In this document: one piece after another, positions 1-13,000 of the stretch | How positions within the stretch are numbered: position 1 is the first letter of the stretch | Layout: each line of letters opens with the position of its first letter | Program-made: the position numbers and the translations under genes | The notes under the pieces: model-generated | The model's input: only the letters and a program-made list of their open reading frames with translations | Database searches by the model: none | What the model was told of the DNA's origin: nothing | Assembly: GCA_032718475.1 (NCBI GenBank) | Contig: JAUCBJ010008771.1 | Coordinates: forward strand, 1 to 53,613 | Direction: 5' to 3' | Source of the DNA: Nemertoderma westbladi | Lineage: Eukaryota > Xenacoelomorpha > Nemertodermatida > Nemertodermatidae | Length of the DNA: 53,613 bases

Positions 1-1340
1 CCTTACTTTCGGCCTAACAATTAGTAAACTTGTGGATTTCAGTTTCCAACAATTCCATTTAAATCGCACTCTTATATGAACAGAACTTCACAGTCTAGTC
101 CAATATTACAATTGTTTGTGAATTCGAATTGTTTGTGAAACATTTATATGTTTCATCATAATATGAATTTTTTTACAGCTTTGATATTATACTGACATCG
201 TAGATGTTACTGAAAGATGGCACAGCCGAATTTTATTTAGTAGGTATAGGCCCTAGCCAGCAAACTTGTGGTGCTGTATGTTGGTACAGTACATTAATAG
301 TTGTTATGGGTAAAATTAATTATTGCGGAATTTCCGAACAGTAATAATAATGTTAATAACCTACTGTATTGGCTTTAGGATGCATATATTTTGGTGTACA
401 GAATCGATAATGGATATTCCCTGTGTTCCTATTAAAGTACTGATAATGTAATAATATATATGATTATTGCTTATTTGTTTTTTTTCAATAATATAAATAA
501 GGTATTAATTATTATAAAACAAAGAATCTTAATAATGAAATTATGAAGAGTTAATTAAGCCACCGCAAACTGACGTTACCTGGTTACAAGGCGGGAAATT
601 TGAGACTACTACTAAGACTAACACATTAACATGGACTGGCAGACAAGAGTGTGGTTCTATGTACTAATACAGTACTGTGATATTCGTGTAAGTATTTGGG
701 GAGTATCAAGAGAGGTGTGAGAGGCTGATTTTCCTCTATTGCTGCTGGCTTTTCTATTCCTCCGTTTCTATACCAACCACACCCCCCCCCCCCCCCCCTC
801 TCTGTCTACCACCCCCCCCCCCCCCCCTAGCACCCGCACCCCTTGTTACTGTATTGCAAAGGTAAAATAATAAACTGATGTAGGCCTAGTGTCTGAGTGT
901 TGTGAAATATAATATTTAAAACATATTCAGTACCGGTATTAGTTTAAAAAGGCTTATACTTAAAAACGCTACTGGTAGGGGTGCAGTGGGGTGGTATTGG
1001 TATGATCAGATGAATAGACATATAAAACGAAGTAGAGCTTAAAGAACTTATATTTTTATATTGTTACTTTTTGCTTGAATATGCCCTAAAATCGGGAGAA
1101 AAAGTAGTACAGTAGTAGGCCTACTTTTTTTCCCTACTGGTAGGGAAAAAGTTGTCCCCATACTGCCATAATATCTGCATATTGTAACTTTTTGTTGGGC
1201 ACAGCTTTTGCAAAGTCGGCAACACAGCAACCTGCAATAATATTGAATAATATTGCCACATAATAATGTACCATAGAGCCATAATTTTGCATTGATTTTA
1301 CTTTTTCTCCCGGTAAAAAAAGTAAAATAAAACATTGGCA
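1..1340. other. non-coding, no gene seen
   Basis: AT-rich sequence with no protein-like reading frame. It contains two long C runs near 782-827 and a short hairpin at about 1126-1150 (T-run plus CCCTA against TAGGGAAAAA). I see no exon, RNA gene or recognisable transposon. Confidence 0.6.
782..827. repeat. paired poly-C tracts
   Basis: A run of 17 C (782-798), then a 13-base spacer and a run of 16 C (812-827). Such runs can form i-motif or G-quadruplex structures, but their length is also prone to sequencing error. Confidence 0.9.
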
Positions 1341-1344
1341 CTTG

Positions 1345-1620
1345 TGTCAAATAGGGGACCCTCCTAGCTCCTAATCTGCTAATCCTGAAATCACCTAAAC
1401 TAAAGTCACTTTCACTAGTGCAGTAGTGCCCGGTTACAGGGTGCAGGGTTAGCAAAGCAGCAAAGGAGCAGGTTACAGAGGCAAGAGGTGAGTTGAAAGT
1501 AACCAAAAAACAATAAACAAGAGTTAGGAAAGGAATATTGATATCACCTGCACTAAATTTCAGGATTAGCTGGTGATTTCAGGATTAGCAGATTGGGAGG
1601 GTCACCTATTTGATTTGACA
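1345..1620. repeat. inverted repeat, about 50-bp arms
   Basis: The left arm (1345-1395) is nearly the reverse complement of 1572-1620; both contain the words CTAATCCTGAAATCACC or its complement. The loop is about 175 bp. This is a short foldback or MITE-like structure. A 152-codon frame on the minus strand across it has no protein-like composition. Confidence 0.7.
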
Positions 1621-2221
1621 CATTTGGTTGATCAAAATTTTTGATCGAAATTTGAGCAAAATCCATCCCTACACACTATTGCAATGCAACTTTAGTGCCT
1701 GCAAGGTGTAACTCCAGAGATGAGATAAAAGCCTCGAGAATAGGTTAGTGAAAAAGGTTATACTTTTTGCCCAAGTTATAAATGATTCTGGTTCCTCATA
1801 AGGTCAATTTAAAAGGATGTATGTATGTATAGTATAAACAAACAGTCACTTAGATTTCTAAAACATTTCAGATGTCTTGATAAGAAAGCAGAGTCTAAAG
1901 ACTGTTTAAAAGAATAGCGATTAGTGATGATGATGTTTCTACTGTGTTCCAGGTCCAGCATGTTCCATATGTTAATGACCCTGATAAAGAAGAGCTGTTG
2001 TATGGAACATGCAGACATGGCAGCTTGGGCAGATGGGCGGGGCATGGCCTTTGCTTCATAATTTTATATATATGGCCAGGTCATGATTGCATTGGATGTC
2101 TGGCTGGGATATTAAAATAGTCTGCGAGGATGTTGCACATTGTTGTAATGGAGGATCAGGTTTAGATCTTTACATATAAGTTTAAAGCACATCATCAAAT
2201 TGAACTTTAATTGATGAATAC

Positions 2222-3062
2222 TAGGGCTCGATCGGAGCTCCGGCCTCCGGCTCCGGCTCCGGCCATTTTGGCACCTCCGGCTCCTGCTCCGGCTCCGGTA
2301 AAAATATTGCCGGAGTTAATTTTTTAATAAAGTATTATATTTCGTGCATATTCTAATCTGAACAATTATTTAACACTATACTGTAGTACCAGAGTACAGC
2401 TTCAATATCAAGGCTGCAAGGTATAATCTGATAATACTGCAGTATTTACTTAAAGTCAATGACTGACTGACTGTACTGCAGTACTGGTACTGCAGTACTG
2501 TCCAGCTGGCTGACTAGCAGACTATTACAGATAGGCCCTACCTGCCTACTGTAAAAAATTGTAAATGCTATGATTGTACACTGTCAGACAGTCAGACTGT
2601 ACCACTGCAGCCATTTACTGCTGTCATGCCAGCATACTGTACTGCAGTACTGGTAGCTGGTACACGTACGGTACGGTAGGCTACCTACAGTACACACCTC
2701 TACTGCTCTACCACAGTTAGACAGTTAGTGAGTTAGGTACTGTAGGTAATTTTTAGCCGTCAGCGTCTAGCCGTCGCCGTCAGCGTCAGCGTCAGGCCGT
2801 CTGTCTGTGATAAATTAATTACTTAAATTTTAAATTAAAATTCGTAAATCTATAAATTATGAAATTAATTAGACCTACAGTAGGATTGATTATGAGCGAT
2901 TGGCGAACGATAACCATACTTCTGTACTTTATTTTTTTAAAAATAAATAATTAAATTTTTTAAATTTTGAAAAACTCCGGCTCCTGCTCCGGCTCCGGCC
3001 AAATTGTCCAACTCCGGCTCCTGCTCCGGCTCCGGCCAAATCCCAACTCCGATCGAGCCCTA
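2222..3062. mobile_element. hAT-type non-autonomous DNA transposon
   Basis: The terminal inverted repeats are TAGGGCTCGATCGGAG at 2222-2237 and its complement at 3047-3062. They are flanked by a perfect 8-bp direct duplication, ATGAATAC (2214-2221 and 3063-3070). An 8-bp duplication with TAGGG ends is the hAT signature. No transposase frame is present. Just inside each end lies a CCGGCTC/CTGCTC minisatellite in the same orientation (about 2236-2300 and 2976-3040). The centre has GTACTGCAGTAC palindromes and a CGTCAG-type repeat near 2755-2805. It would need a hAT transposase in trans. Confidence 0.85.
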
Positions 3063-4339
3063 ATGAATACTGCCACTGCAGTAGGTAGTGGTTCCAACTT
3101 GAGAGTCTCCAGTCGTATAGAATAACTAACAAAAGAATCAAGTCCACATATATTGTATAAACCACGTCAACCTTTGCGGCAACATTTGTCTAGAAAGGGG
3201 CTCCAAACTGTGGAAGAATGATGGTACAGTGGTACAGTATTCCAATTGACAGATAGAACTAGGGCAGGCGATTATTACATAAGCCGTAAGCTGATAAGTC
3301 TTCAGGCTGTCAGGAGAGGAATGGCTTCATTTGATATACAAAGTTTTAAAGAGGACATCAACAACCAGAAAATATATTTTTTTCCGAAGATGTGTGATAT
3401 GAATGATGAACAGAACAGATGAATGCCAAAATATGTAAACTTCCAAATTCTGGAATTGATTCAAAATCTACAAGATTTGGTAGGCCTTCCTGAGTCTGTT
3501 CTTCTTACCAACAATAAGGCGGTAAGGATAGCGAAATTCTCCAGTCTTCTGCATTTTTCTCACCAATCACTACTGCACTAACGGACTAAAGTTATTGACT
3601 GTAAGTTGCTGTGCTGTAAGGTTAAGCCTACCCTGCATACATGTCATGTCACAGGTTACACTGGTCACCCATTCTCACCAAGCTATATAAGCACTAAGCA
3701 GCAAAGCCTACTGCTACACCCTACTGCTGGCAGGCTGGTGATGTTGTAAAGAATGGCGAAATTTGAGGTTTTGTCTAAAATTTGAGGTTTAACCTCAAAT
3801 TTCAATTTTCGCCCCCAATAAAAGCATGTTTGCATCGGTGAAATATTTTATTGCATCGATAAAAGTTCTTATTTTACATTATATTTTAACATATTAAAAG
3901 TAGAAGTTGCTCCAACAGTTTCCCTAAGTCGCAGCAACACTCGATATTATGAGCCTAAAAATACCTCAAATTTGAACAAAAAACCCCAATTTTTGACAGT
4001 CTATTACCAGAATTCGAAATTTGGGGTAACCCCAAAATTGATGATCTCCCTGACTGATTAAAACATTACTGCATTATGGCTTAATATTATAACAACACAA
4101 TAATATGGTCCGTAATAATCATTGACGGTCTCGGGATAATTGAATCAATAAAATATATTTGCAGCACATCACCACGCAAACAGGCATCGGACAGATGTTC
4201 AAACGACATTAAAATAAGACAGGATACGTTTATGCTTAGATATGAAACTTCCGCAGTTACTGTTGCTGTAGCAGTTTTTAATGAAGTTCATCCCAACAGT
4301 TTCACTGATTGTTAGTGGTTCAGTCTTAGCACGGTTAAA
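3063..4339. other. non-coding, palindrome-bearing stretch
   Basis: No gene seen. It contains a perfect palindrome of 12-bp arms at 3778-3802 (AAATTTGAGGTT and complement) and a second at 4020-4036 (TTTGGGGT and complement). The sequence between them is AT-rich, and together they may be a decayed MITE whose ends I cannot place. Confidence 0.5.
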
Positions 4340-5990
4340 GAGGGAACGTTTACAGTAGGTATAGGTGAGTAGCTGTGCAACTGGGCATTGGGTAATTGCT
4401 TCTGCATTTCGCGTATGCAGAAGTCAAGCCTACATAGTTTGTGTTCGAGCAGCTATTGAACCGCGAGGCTGATTTGATAAGTGATTGTAAGAATGGGACT
4501 GGGCAGCTAGCGACTCTTAGTATGGTACCTATGCACTGTTTGTATACCTCTTGCTGCATTGTGTAGAGGGCGGCATCCAAGTAGATTGTAAATGATCTGG
4601 TTGTTAACGTAGGGGCCGACCAGTAAGAGACCCCGAAGGGCCTTCTGATACTCAATCTCTAATTTGCGGGTTTCGACTTTACTAAGTGATCCCGCCAAGA
4701 ACCGAACTGAGTGGGTGATGGATGGTACTCCTATCATGCGCCAAAGAAATCCGACGGTATCACAGTCCAAATGACGAGTAGTCCAGCTGCGGCGATGAAA
4801 AATATCGGAAGCACGATAAACACACTGGATACACTCCTGAAGGTGGTTGCCATGACCAGTCGGTAATGTGAAGCCAAGGAAGTTCAGTTTCGGGTGAGGC
4901 GGGATCAAGGTGCCCCCGATATTCAGAAAAGTAGGAACTGCGAATTTTGAACAGCCGCTTCCAAGGTGGTAGTTCCATCGAGTTTTGCTGTCCTCCACTT
5001 CCAGATTTGATTCTTGCAGTTTGTCGATAACTATACATACCTGTAATGACCTCAAGGTCAGAAGGTCAGAAGGTCATCTGCGTATGCAACAATTCCCAAC
5101 CACAGATCGGTAAGATTTTCTCCAAAACCAGATTCTTTCAGTTTCTCCAACACGTCCTTGGTGTAGAAATTGAACAACATCGGAGATAGCAAAGATCCTA
5201 GTTTTAATCCTCTAATGAGCTTGATTCCCTGGTCGTTAATGAGACCACCAAATTTCAGATGAGCGACAGTCAGACAGTTTGCATATAATAAGACAACAAA
5301 GCTAAGCATATGTGAGGGTTGATACATTAACCTTCTAAAGAGAATCTGAGAATACTAAGTTCTACATTGTTAAAAGCCCCCGACATATCTAGTTGACATA
5401 TGAAGACACTGGTTCCCTTTTTCCGTTGTGCTTCGAGGAATTCTAGAACACCACTGATTATAACATCTGTCCCGATTTTTCGACGGTATGCAAACTGTGA
5501 GCTAGGGATATGTTTAGCAATTTGGATGAATTCGTGGAGTAATACAGATTCGAAGATCTTACCGAAAATACTAACAGAGGAGATAGGACGATAAGATTTG
5601 CTTAGCAGTGGATCCCTTTCTTTGTCCTTGTACAAACTTGTTACAATAGTTTTACCGAAACAAGGGGGAACTTCACCTAATTTGAAACACATATTAATGA
5701 CATCAGCCATAGTTCGACAGATCAGATCGCAGTCTAGAAGTAAAAAGTGTTCCACTACAAGTGAGTATGCGTCTGGAGATTTGCCTTGACCTAAACTAGA
5801 AATTGCTTTTCTGATTGTTTCTGGTGAAATAATAGGAAGGGTTGCATTGTTCTGTAAAACTCTGAGGTCATTCACGATCTGATTAATGGACTCATCAAAG
5901 GAGGCATCTTGAATATTGTTTGAGACCAGATCGGATTCAATTGCGATTTGAGCTGCTGGCAGCTGGTGGAGGGATACTAGAGCCCTATAC
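4340..5990 (-). pseudogene. decayed LINE reverse transcriptase
   Basis: Three minus-strand frames read in order as one broken non-LTR reverse transcriptase: 5327-5875, then about 5058-5327, then 4507-5055. The first carries the N-terminal RT part, with motifs like KSYRPIS and the catalytic block QLDMSGAFNNV. The second has GSLLSPMLFNFY followed by the intact-looking active-site box YADD. The third matches the thumb and C-terminal region (LNFLGFTLP). The element is frameshifted at least twice, and I found no endonuclease domain or ORF1. The arrangement is of the jockey/CR1/L2 superfamily kind, but I cannot assign a clade. It is a 5'-truncated dead copy without a clear poly(A) or repeat tail. 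Confidence 0.75.
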
Positions 5991-6050
5991 CAGTAGCAGT
6001 AATGGCTGAATGGATTCCAATTCCATATTTCAGTCTGTCAGTATTTCCAA

Positions 6051-7971
6051 CAGTCGGTGAGAAGTCAAAAATTGGACTTGAGTCCAAAATTGGACTTCGA
6101 CTCCAGTTCAAGTCCAAAATTGGACTTCTGTAAGTCCAATATTGGACTTCAAATCAGCCAATTGTTCCAGGGCCTTGGGTAATAGGATCTTGCGGGATTT
6201 TTTTTCTTTAATCGAAAATATATCAAAAAATAAGAGTTTTGAACAGGGGGACCTGAAATTCACCAGGGGGAACTTTTTTTATAAGGCTTTGAATTTTTAC
6301 AAAAGTCCAATATTGGACTTTAAGTCCAATTTTGGACGTGACATTGAGAATCGAACTTAAAGGTACATGAAGCATGACAGATGAGAGACAGCCAGACAGC
6401 TGTTAAGTTATGGAAAGTTACCTTTGCAGCTCTGTATGTGGTATGCATCTTCAGTGTACTGACTGTACTGTACTTAGAATATGATGGTACATTCTAGCAT
6501 TCTAGGTCAGTAGGTACTTTGTACTTTACTTTTAGCATATTGTTTAATTCACAATTTACATTCATGTTATGTCTAACCTTACAGCCTTATGTACCCAGGA
6601 CTTTATAGTGTCTTTAGGACTAGATTAGATTATGCTCCAACAAATATTTAATTACAAATTATATTTGGTGGATACTGGTAGCAATGCCAGGTTAGCCAAC
6701 TGCAGCTGCTAAGGCTAACTACAGTACAAGCTACGATTTCGTCTAAGGCTATGGGAGCCCTATCAGAAAGAAACACTACTACAAGTTGATGCTACCACCA
6801 TCTCTTCTAATTTTTCCATACAACAGGAAGGGTATTATAAAACAGCTGGATAACAGGATAATGAAATGGGATTAGTAACTGATTAACGCGTTGGGGTCTC
6901 CACATAATAAGTACAGAAGTAACAAGTAACACGTCATAATCATAAACCAATTGAGGGAAAGGAACAGGTTACAGAGGCAGGCTTTTCTAACTAAAACAAT
7001 AAACGGCCACTTTTGACTTTACCAATTGAAGGAGCCCTATAACCTCACCACATACTACTACTACAATCGGCATGATTCATTGCAGCTGCATTATATATAT
7101 AGCAGTATAGGCCCTATTATGTATTAAGAATGCTGTGCCGGCTTGTTGACAAAGGTGCGCCTCCACAACTCCCTTACTGCCTTACACTCTTACAGCCTTT
7201 ATCACCCATGACATTTGCTAGATCATCCGCATCTTCAAGGCCAGTGTCCTTTAAGACAGATGCGTCTCAAGAAAGTCATGGGCTGTCTACCATGCTTATT
7301 CACTCCATGAGGTGCACTGGCTTAAAGCGATGTCCTGCAAAGCGGAGGCGGCTTTGTTCTAGTGTCAAGCTTGGGGTAACCAATGACTGAATGAGACACC
7401 TCCAACTCCAATGTTATCAGGTTATATAGTGTCTGGTTGGAGATGCAGAGATGTGTGCATTGTACTTGACACAGTGAACCTAATCAAAACAATTAGTCAA
7501 TAAACATTAACTCAATAACATAATTAATAGGTTACAGTTTACAGTAGTCTTATTTTTGCCATACGAAAATACCACAGGTATGGCAGTATGGGTATGAATG
7601 AACTATACAGCTATAACTCAACTACGCTACCGCAGTATACAATACACCGCTAAGGCAGTAAGGCTACCGCAAAGCTATACCACTACCGCAAAAAGTAACT
7701 ACTAATGTCTGACTGTACGTGTGCGATCTGCGATCCCTGTTTATAATACATATAATAATTAATTTGATCATTAAAATAATGTTGCATTGTAATTATGTAA
7801 TATATATGTACTGATACGGGATGCAGTTTTGATTTAAATACCGATATACAGTATGGCAGCATGGGTACACTTGGAGTTGTACTAAAGTCCAATATTGGAC
7901 TTTGGAGTCCAAAATTGGACTTGAAGTCTAAAATTGGACTTGAAGTCCAATTTTTGACTTCTCACCGACTG
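6051..7971. mobile_element. TIR DNA transposon rich in palindromes
   Basis: Perfect 29-bp terminal inverted repeats begin CAGTCGGTGAGAAGTC (6051-6079 and 7943-7971), with a 5-bp direct flank TCCAA at 6046-6050 and 7972-7976. Next to both ends, and at about 6300-6340, are several copies of the near-perfect palindrome AAGTCCAATATTGGACTT or variants with AAAATT or AATTTT in the centre. No transposase frame is visible. A LINE fragment lies inside at about 7060-7480. The superfamily is not assigned, because if one terminal base is given to the TIR the duplication would read as 3 bp. Confidence 0.75.
7060..7480 (-). pseudogene. 3' fragment of LINE family A
   Basis: Minus-strand translation gives scattered pieces of the same RT C-terminus seen at 40095-40785 (HGVNKHG, QPMTFLRRI, KDTGLEDADDLANVMGD), interrupted by frameshifts. 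It ends in the 3' tail shared by other copies (complement of CGGCATGATTCATTGCAGCTGC). It is a 5'-truncated dead copy nested inside the TIR element at 6051-7971. Confidence 0.75.
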
Positions 7972-7989
7972 TCCAAAGCTAGGCAGCTA

Positions 7990-9560
7990 GGTGCTAGGCC
8001 CTACTCCAAAAGTTGAATTTTAAACTCTACCGGTACTCCAAAAGTTGAATTTTAATAAAAAGTTGAATTTTAAAATATAAAGTTGGAATTTCAAATTCAG
8101 TTGAAAATAGAACTTCTCCCCGACTGTATATCAGTATATTGCAGTACGGTATTGTATATTATCAAGATCTACCGGTACAGACAGCGGTAGGGTAAGATAC
8201 TCCTATATTCCTGTATTCCCTGATTCCGGCTGTCCGGACATTGTAAATTCCGGACAACTCACTCTGCTGCTCTGTCATTCAAATTCCGGACAAACCACTT
8301 ACAGACTTAAGCACTTCCACTTACCGTATGCCAGTATGCCGTACCGGTCAGCCGGTAGGCCTATTCATTATTCAATACAAATTATAGGCTGATAGGCTGA
8401 CTGACTGATTGGCCTACAACGAAAATAAGAATTCTGCGGTTTTTCTGTAACCTGTCTGCCTGTCAGTCTGTACTTCTACTGCATTGCATTTCTTTTATTG
8501 GGCCTACTGAATTGAGTAATAGACTAGCAGACTAGGCCTAAATGTCTGAATATGTAAAGGCTGAACCTGAAAGGTGAAATGACCCCAGGATAGGATAGTC
8601 AGTTTTCAGTTACAAGGCCTGGCTTTTGCTATATAGCATATATATTATATCTATATATTTTATTATAATGTGTTTTATTACTCTGCTTGCCTGTTGAACA
8701 TAATATTTATTTTTATTCATTGGATCACATAAAGGGCATCAAAATTCAACTAAAACCAATAACCAACAGCCTGTCAGATTGTGCTTTTTAATCATAAAAT
8801 AATATGAAAATTGAACATAATAGGCAAAGTTTATCAAGATGTATAGAAATAACTAATGGCGGTTGGGGCTGCAAATTTAACATATAGTGAACTTATGGGT
8901 GTTGCAATGTTTATGCAAAAATTCAGACTGATACCATTTTGCAGAATAAATTTATCTACTCTGAAAAACACAAAAAAAATGAAAAATTTGAATAATATGT
9001 GACATTCCATCAGCCATATTATATTTCTGATAGCCAGTTGGTATCCAAATTGACCTTTTTAACATATCAGTATAATAATAGAGTTAAATGAGACCATTAT
9101 GAATGGGCAACAGCTTGGCAGACATGTGTTACTGGCCCGATTAAAAAGTAAAAATTTCAATTTTGTAGAATTTTGCCGTAATTTGAAGTACATTGGGAAA
9201 TTTCTGACTGTCAGTTGTATATTTAAATATTTATATTTCAAAACACCTAACAATGATTTTTTCCTGATAAAGTTTTGGCTTTCCAACAGCTAGTCAGATG
9301 GCAGTTATGGGTGATACAAAAATTCCAAATTTCAAAAAATCACAAATTTGAAAAAATAAAAAAGTTCATAATTTTGGAACCAATCAATGAAATCGCATAA
9401 AACTTGGAATTTTCCCATTTTATACAAAGGTATAACTAAAAGATCTGAAAATTTCATGAGAATCTGAGGAGGTCAGAATTTCACTTTGTTGAATTTGGCT
9501 GGAATGACTCTATACTGCTATAGCATATACAGCTATAGTACTAGTAAATTCCTATTATAT
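7990..9560. other. non-coding, no gene seen
   Basis: AT-rich sequence. It contains repeated AAAGTTGAATTTTA words (8000-8100) that end in AACTTCTCCCCGACTGTA near 8110-8128, similar to the TIR of the neighbouring element. It also has three copies of ATTCCGGACAA between about 8230 and 8295. Open frames at 9059-9293 overlap on both strands and look random. Confidence 0.5.
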
Positions 9561-9768
9561 AGCCTACTATATATACCGGTACGGCCTAAAATGTTGTCGA
9601 TTTGGCCTTAAAAAAAGAGGCCAGTTTTTTTTACACTATTTTAATAATTTGATATGGGGAGAGTTCTATAAATTGTCATTTGCTGCAATTTAGTCAACGG
9701 ACATAATTTAAGTCTCTTCGTTAAGCAAGATACTAAATTTTATGGTAGCTAGTGTTTTAGATAGATTT

Positions 9769-10045
9769 TGTGGCAACGCCAAAGGTTGGTAAGATAAAAG
9801 GTAGGCATAACTTGTGGACTGTATAATATAATAAGTACTGAAATATAATAGGTCGGCAGGTAGGTCGGCATACAGACTGACAGGCATGACAGGTAAGAAG
9901 GCATTTGGTACTGTACCGGTAGGTAAGTACGGTATGTGTACAATAAGGCCATAAAGCATATAATCAAGGTCCATTATATATCTCTACTGTAGTTAAGGAG
10001 TCTTTAAGTCTATAAGTAGGAAAGGAGTCTATAAACGTCGGCACA
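9769..10045 (-). repeat. 3' LTR of BEL/Pao element
   Basis: 277 bp, identical by eye to 15654-15930. On the coding strand it begins TGTGCCGACG and ends TTGCCACA. It contains two GGAGTCTATAA-like words (plus strand) close to its start on the coding strand. Confidence 0.95.
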
Positions 10046-10065
10046 CCCCCACGTCGTGATGGAGA

Positions 10066-13000
10066 TCAATCACGAAATCGATCAGGGCGCTTAACAGTTC
10101 GACCGGAACGGGTAATAGTCACATCTGGTGGAGACACATCCAATGGGTGGGGTGCAGAAACTTCATGATTGTCCCCAGGTGGCGCCGAATTGATGGGTAG
10201 GGGGTGGTGCGAGTCAACAACAGTAGTGCCCCCACGGTTGGGAGAGCCGTGAGTGGCTGGCTGATGCAAGCCCCCACGGTCACGGTTGTGAATGTAAGGC
10301 GAGTCACATTCGAGTGGTACAAGCAAGTGCGCAGCGCGAGTTGTTGTACGGCCACGGAGTTTTAGTTCAACAGAATGTGGATAACCATCTTTCCCAATAA
10401 AGATTTGGGTGATGCGGCCAATTGGCCATTGGCCGCGGGGAGTCCAGCCACGGCCCTTGGGAAGAGACTCGCGAACGAATACAATGTCACCAATGGCGGG
10501 TAGTTTGCCATGACCACTACCAGCAGTGCGCCAAGTGCGCAAAGAGGACAGATAGTCATGCGACCACAGCTTCCAAAAAAGGCGGTTGGCTTTATCACGC
10601 TTATACAAGGCAGAGCGAATCAGAGGTGCATCTATGGCATCAGCATCAACAGTTGATACAGGAGGTGGAGCACCATAGATAAAGTTGGCAGGTGTTATGG
10701 GAGGGTGATCAGATGGATCGGATGAAGCAGCAGTAAGTGGCCTCTGGTTAAGAACCGACTCCGTCTCGGCGAGGAAGGCATCCAGTTCAGGCCGAGATAG
10801 AACAGTACCGTGACAAACAGTTCGAAGGCAGGTCTTCACAGAACGAACCAGACGCTCCCAATAGCCACCCCAATGTGGCGAGCGGGCAGGAATAAATCTC
10901 CAAGTAATGACATGAGATGGGAAGCGCATGGTACTGAGGGAAAGAAACGTCTTGGCATTATCAGAGCGGAACTCTACCATCTGAAAAGGTGGGACCCGGC
11001 GAGCAAGAAACTTACGTACTGCAAGATATGCAGATTGTGACTTAAGATTGTCAACAGGTTCAAGGCTGATAGCACGAATGCAGGCACAAGTGAATAAGGC
11101 TACCCAAACCTTGACTTTCCCAGTAGTATAAAGAGGTCCCAAAAAATCAATACCAGTAGTCTGGAAGGGAGCTAAAGCAGTAGAACGAAATGATGGCAGA
11201 CTTGATTCAGGGGGTTTGTATGCAACAGCACGATAGCGTTGACAACGAGGGCATCCATGGACAATCTTACGGACCAAGGAGCGACCCTTAGGTATCCAAT
11301 AGCGGATACGAATCTGAGACAATGTTGCCTCAGGGCCTTGGTGTTGAAGGACTTGGTGGGTTTGCTGAACAATAAGGTATGTTAAGTGGCTACGTTGGGG
11401 AAGTAATATTAATGGGATCTCACCAGTCCGAGGTATAAATACAAGGATTCCATCTTTCAGGAGAGGGTGAAATCGCCAAAGTGGGGAACTCCTAGTGATC
11501 AGCTGATCAGGATTCTTGGTAAGGGATGTGACTTCCCCAGCGAAATATTTATGTTGCTCAACACGAATTAGGAAGTGTAAAGCATGAGTCAGCTCAGTTG
11601 CCCAGGGAAATCCAGAAACTGGGCAGGAACCCGGTCGGGTATTTGACACAAAACGAAAAACCCAAGCCGCAACACGTATAGCATGGGTAATGTCGGAGAA
11701 ACGTGAAATATCAATAGGGCAATCCAATAATGGATCAGGAACTTCTACTGTAAGAAGTTGAGGCGGTGGTGTGGGAACTTGAGGCCAATGGCTTTCAGGT
11801 TCAGTGATGTAGGCAGGACCATGGCGGTACAAATCACTGTTGCACAGTGTAGAAAGATGGGTGCCACGGGAAGGTAAATCAGCAGGATTCAAGGTGGTAG
11901 GCACATATCGCCATTGGGTTGGTAAAGAAAGAGTCGCAATCTCTTGGAGGCGGTTGGATACAAAGACATCCCGTTTCGCAACACCTTTACGGATCCAATA
12001 GAGGACACACAAGGAATCAGTCCAAAGATGCACATGGTCTGGTTGAACGATAGCTGATTGCACATGGTGGAGGAATCGAGCACCAATAAGGGCAGCCAGT
12101 AGTTCTAAACGAGGGGTTGAGTGGGTTGGCTTCAAAGGTGCTGCACGAGATTTGCCGTAATACAAGAAAGACTGAAGTCTAGGCTGGACAACATATGCCA
12201 AGAAACCATAGGCATGAGATGAGCTATCACAAAATATGTGAAGGTGAGAGGATGGGGTGATATGAACACACCTTGGAAAAGTAACTATCTGGTCAGCTTC
12301 TTTAGACCAGGACAACCACTCAGATTGTAAATCAATAGGTAAAGGAGTATTCCAACCTCCACCCACTTTCCAGGAACGTTGAAGTAGAAGACGGGGGCGA
12401 ATAGTCCAAGGACACAATAAACCAAGAGGGTCAAAGACTTTGGCTAGAGAACGAAGCAGTTCCCGGCGGTTAAAGATGGTGGGTGGTTTGATAACACTAG
12501 TATTAACATAGATTATGTCAAGTGTCGGATCTAATGATAGGCCAAGAACCTTACAAGGGGAATCAATGACCTTAAGCTCCATCGCAGCATTGCTAAACAG
12601 ACAAACAGAATCATGAAGGAACTTGTCTGCTTCGTATTGGGAATCTCCACTCCAGACAACATCATCACAAAGGAGTGATTCAACCAACTGGCGGGCAAAG
12701 GTGGGATCAGCATTCTGGTAGATATGGGATAGAACGGTAGAATGAAGGTGATAGGAACTAAATGCCAATCCGAAAGGGACACGTTTGAACTGGTAATATC
12801 CACCTTTCCAAAGAAACTTAACCCAAAGTCTATCTGAGGGGTGAAGTTCGACCTGGTGGAAGGCTGTGACTACATCAGCCACTACAATAAATGGGCGAAG
12901 ACGAAAGCGAAGTAGTATATCAGTCAATGGGGCCAAAAGGTTGGGGCCAGAATCTAAGCAAGAGTTGAGACTGACACCTTTGCAGTCAGTGCTAGATCCA

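Noticed and set aside
1048-1506. 152-codon open frame on the minus strand
   Set aside because: Overlaps an inverted repeat, has random-like composition and no motif or splice context.
9059-9293. Overlapping 64- and 75-codon frames on both strands
   Set aside because: Both are AT-rich chance frames lying on the same bases.
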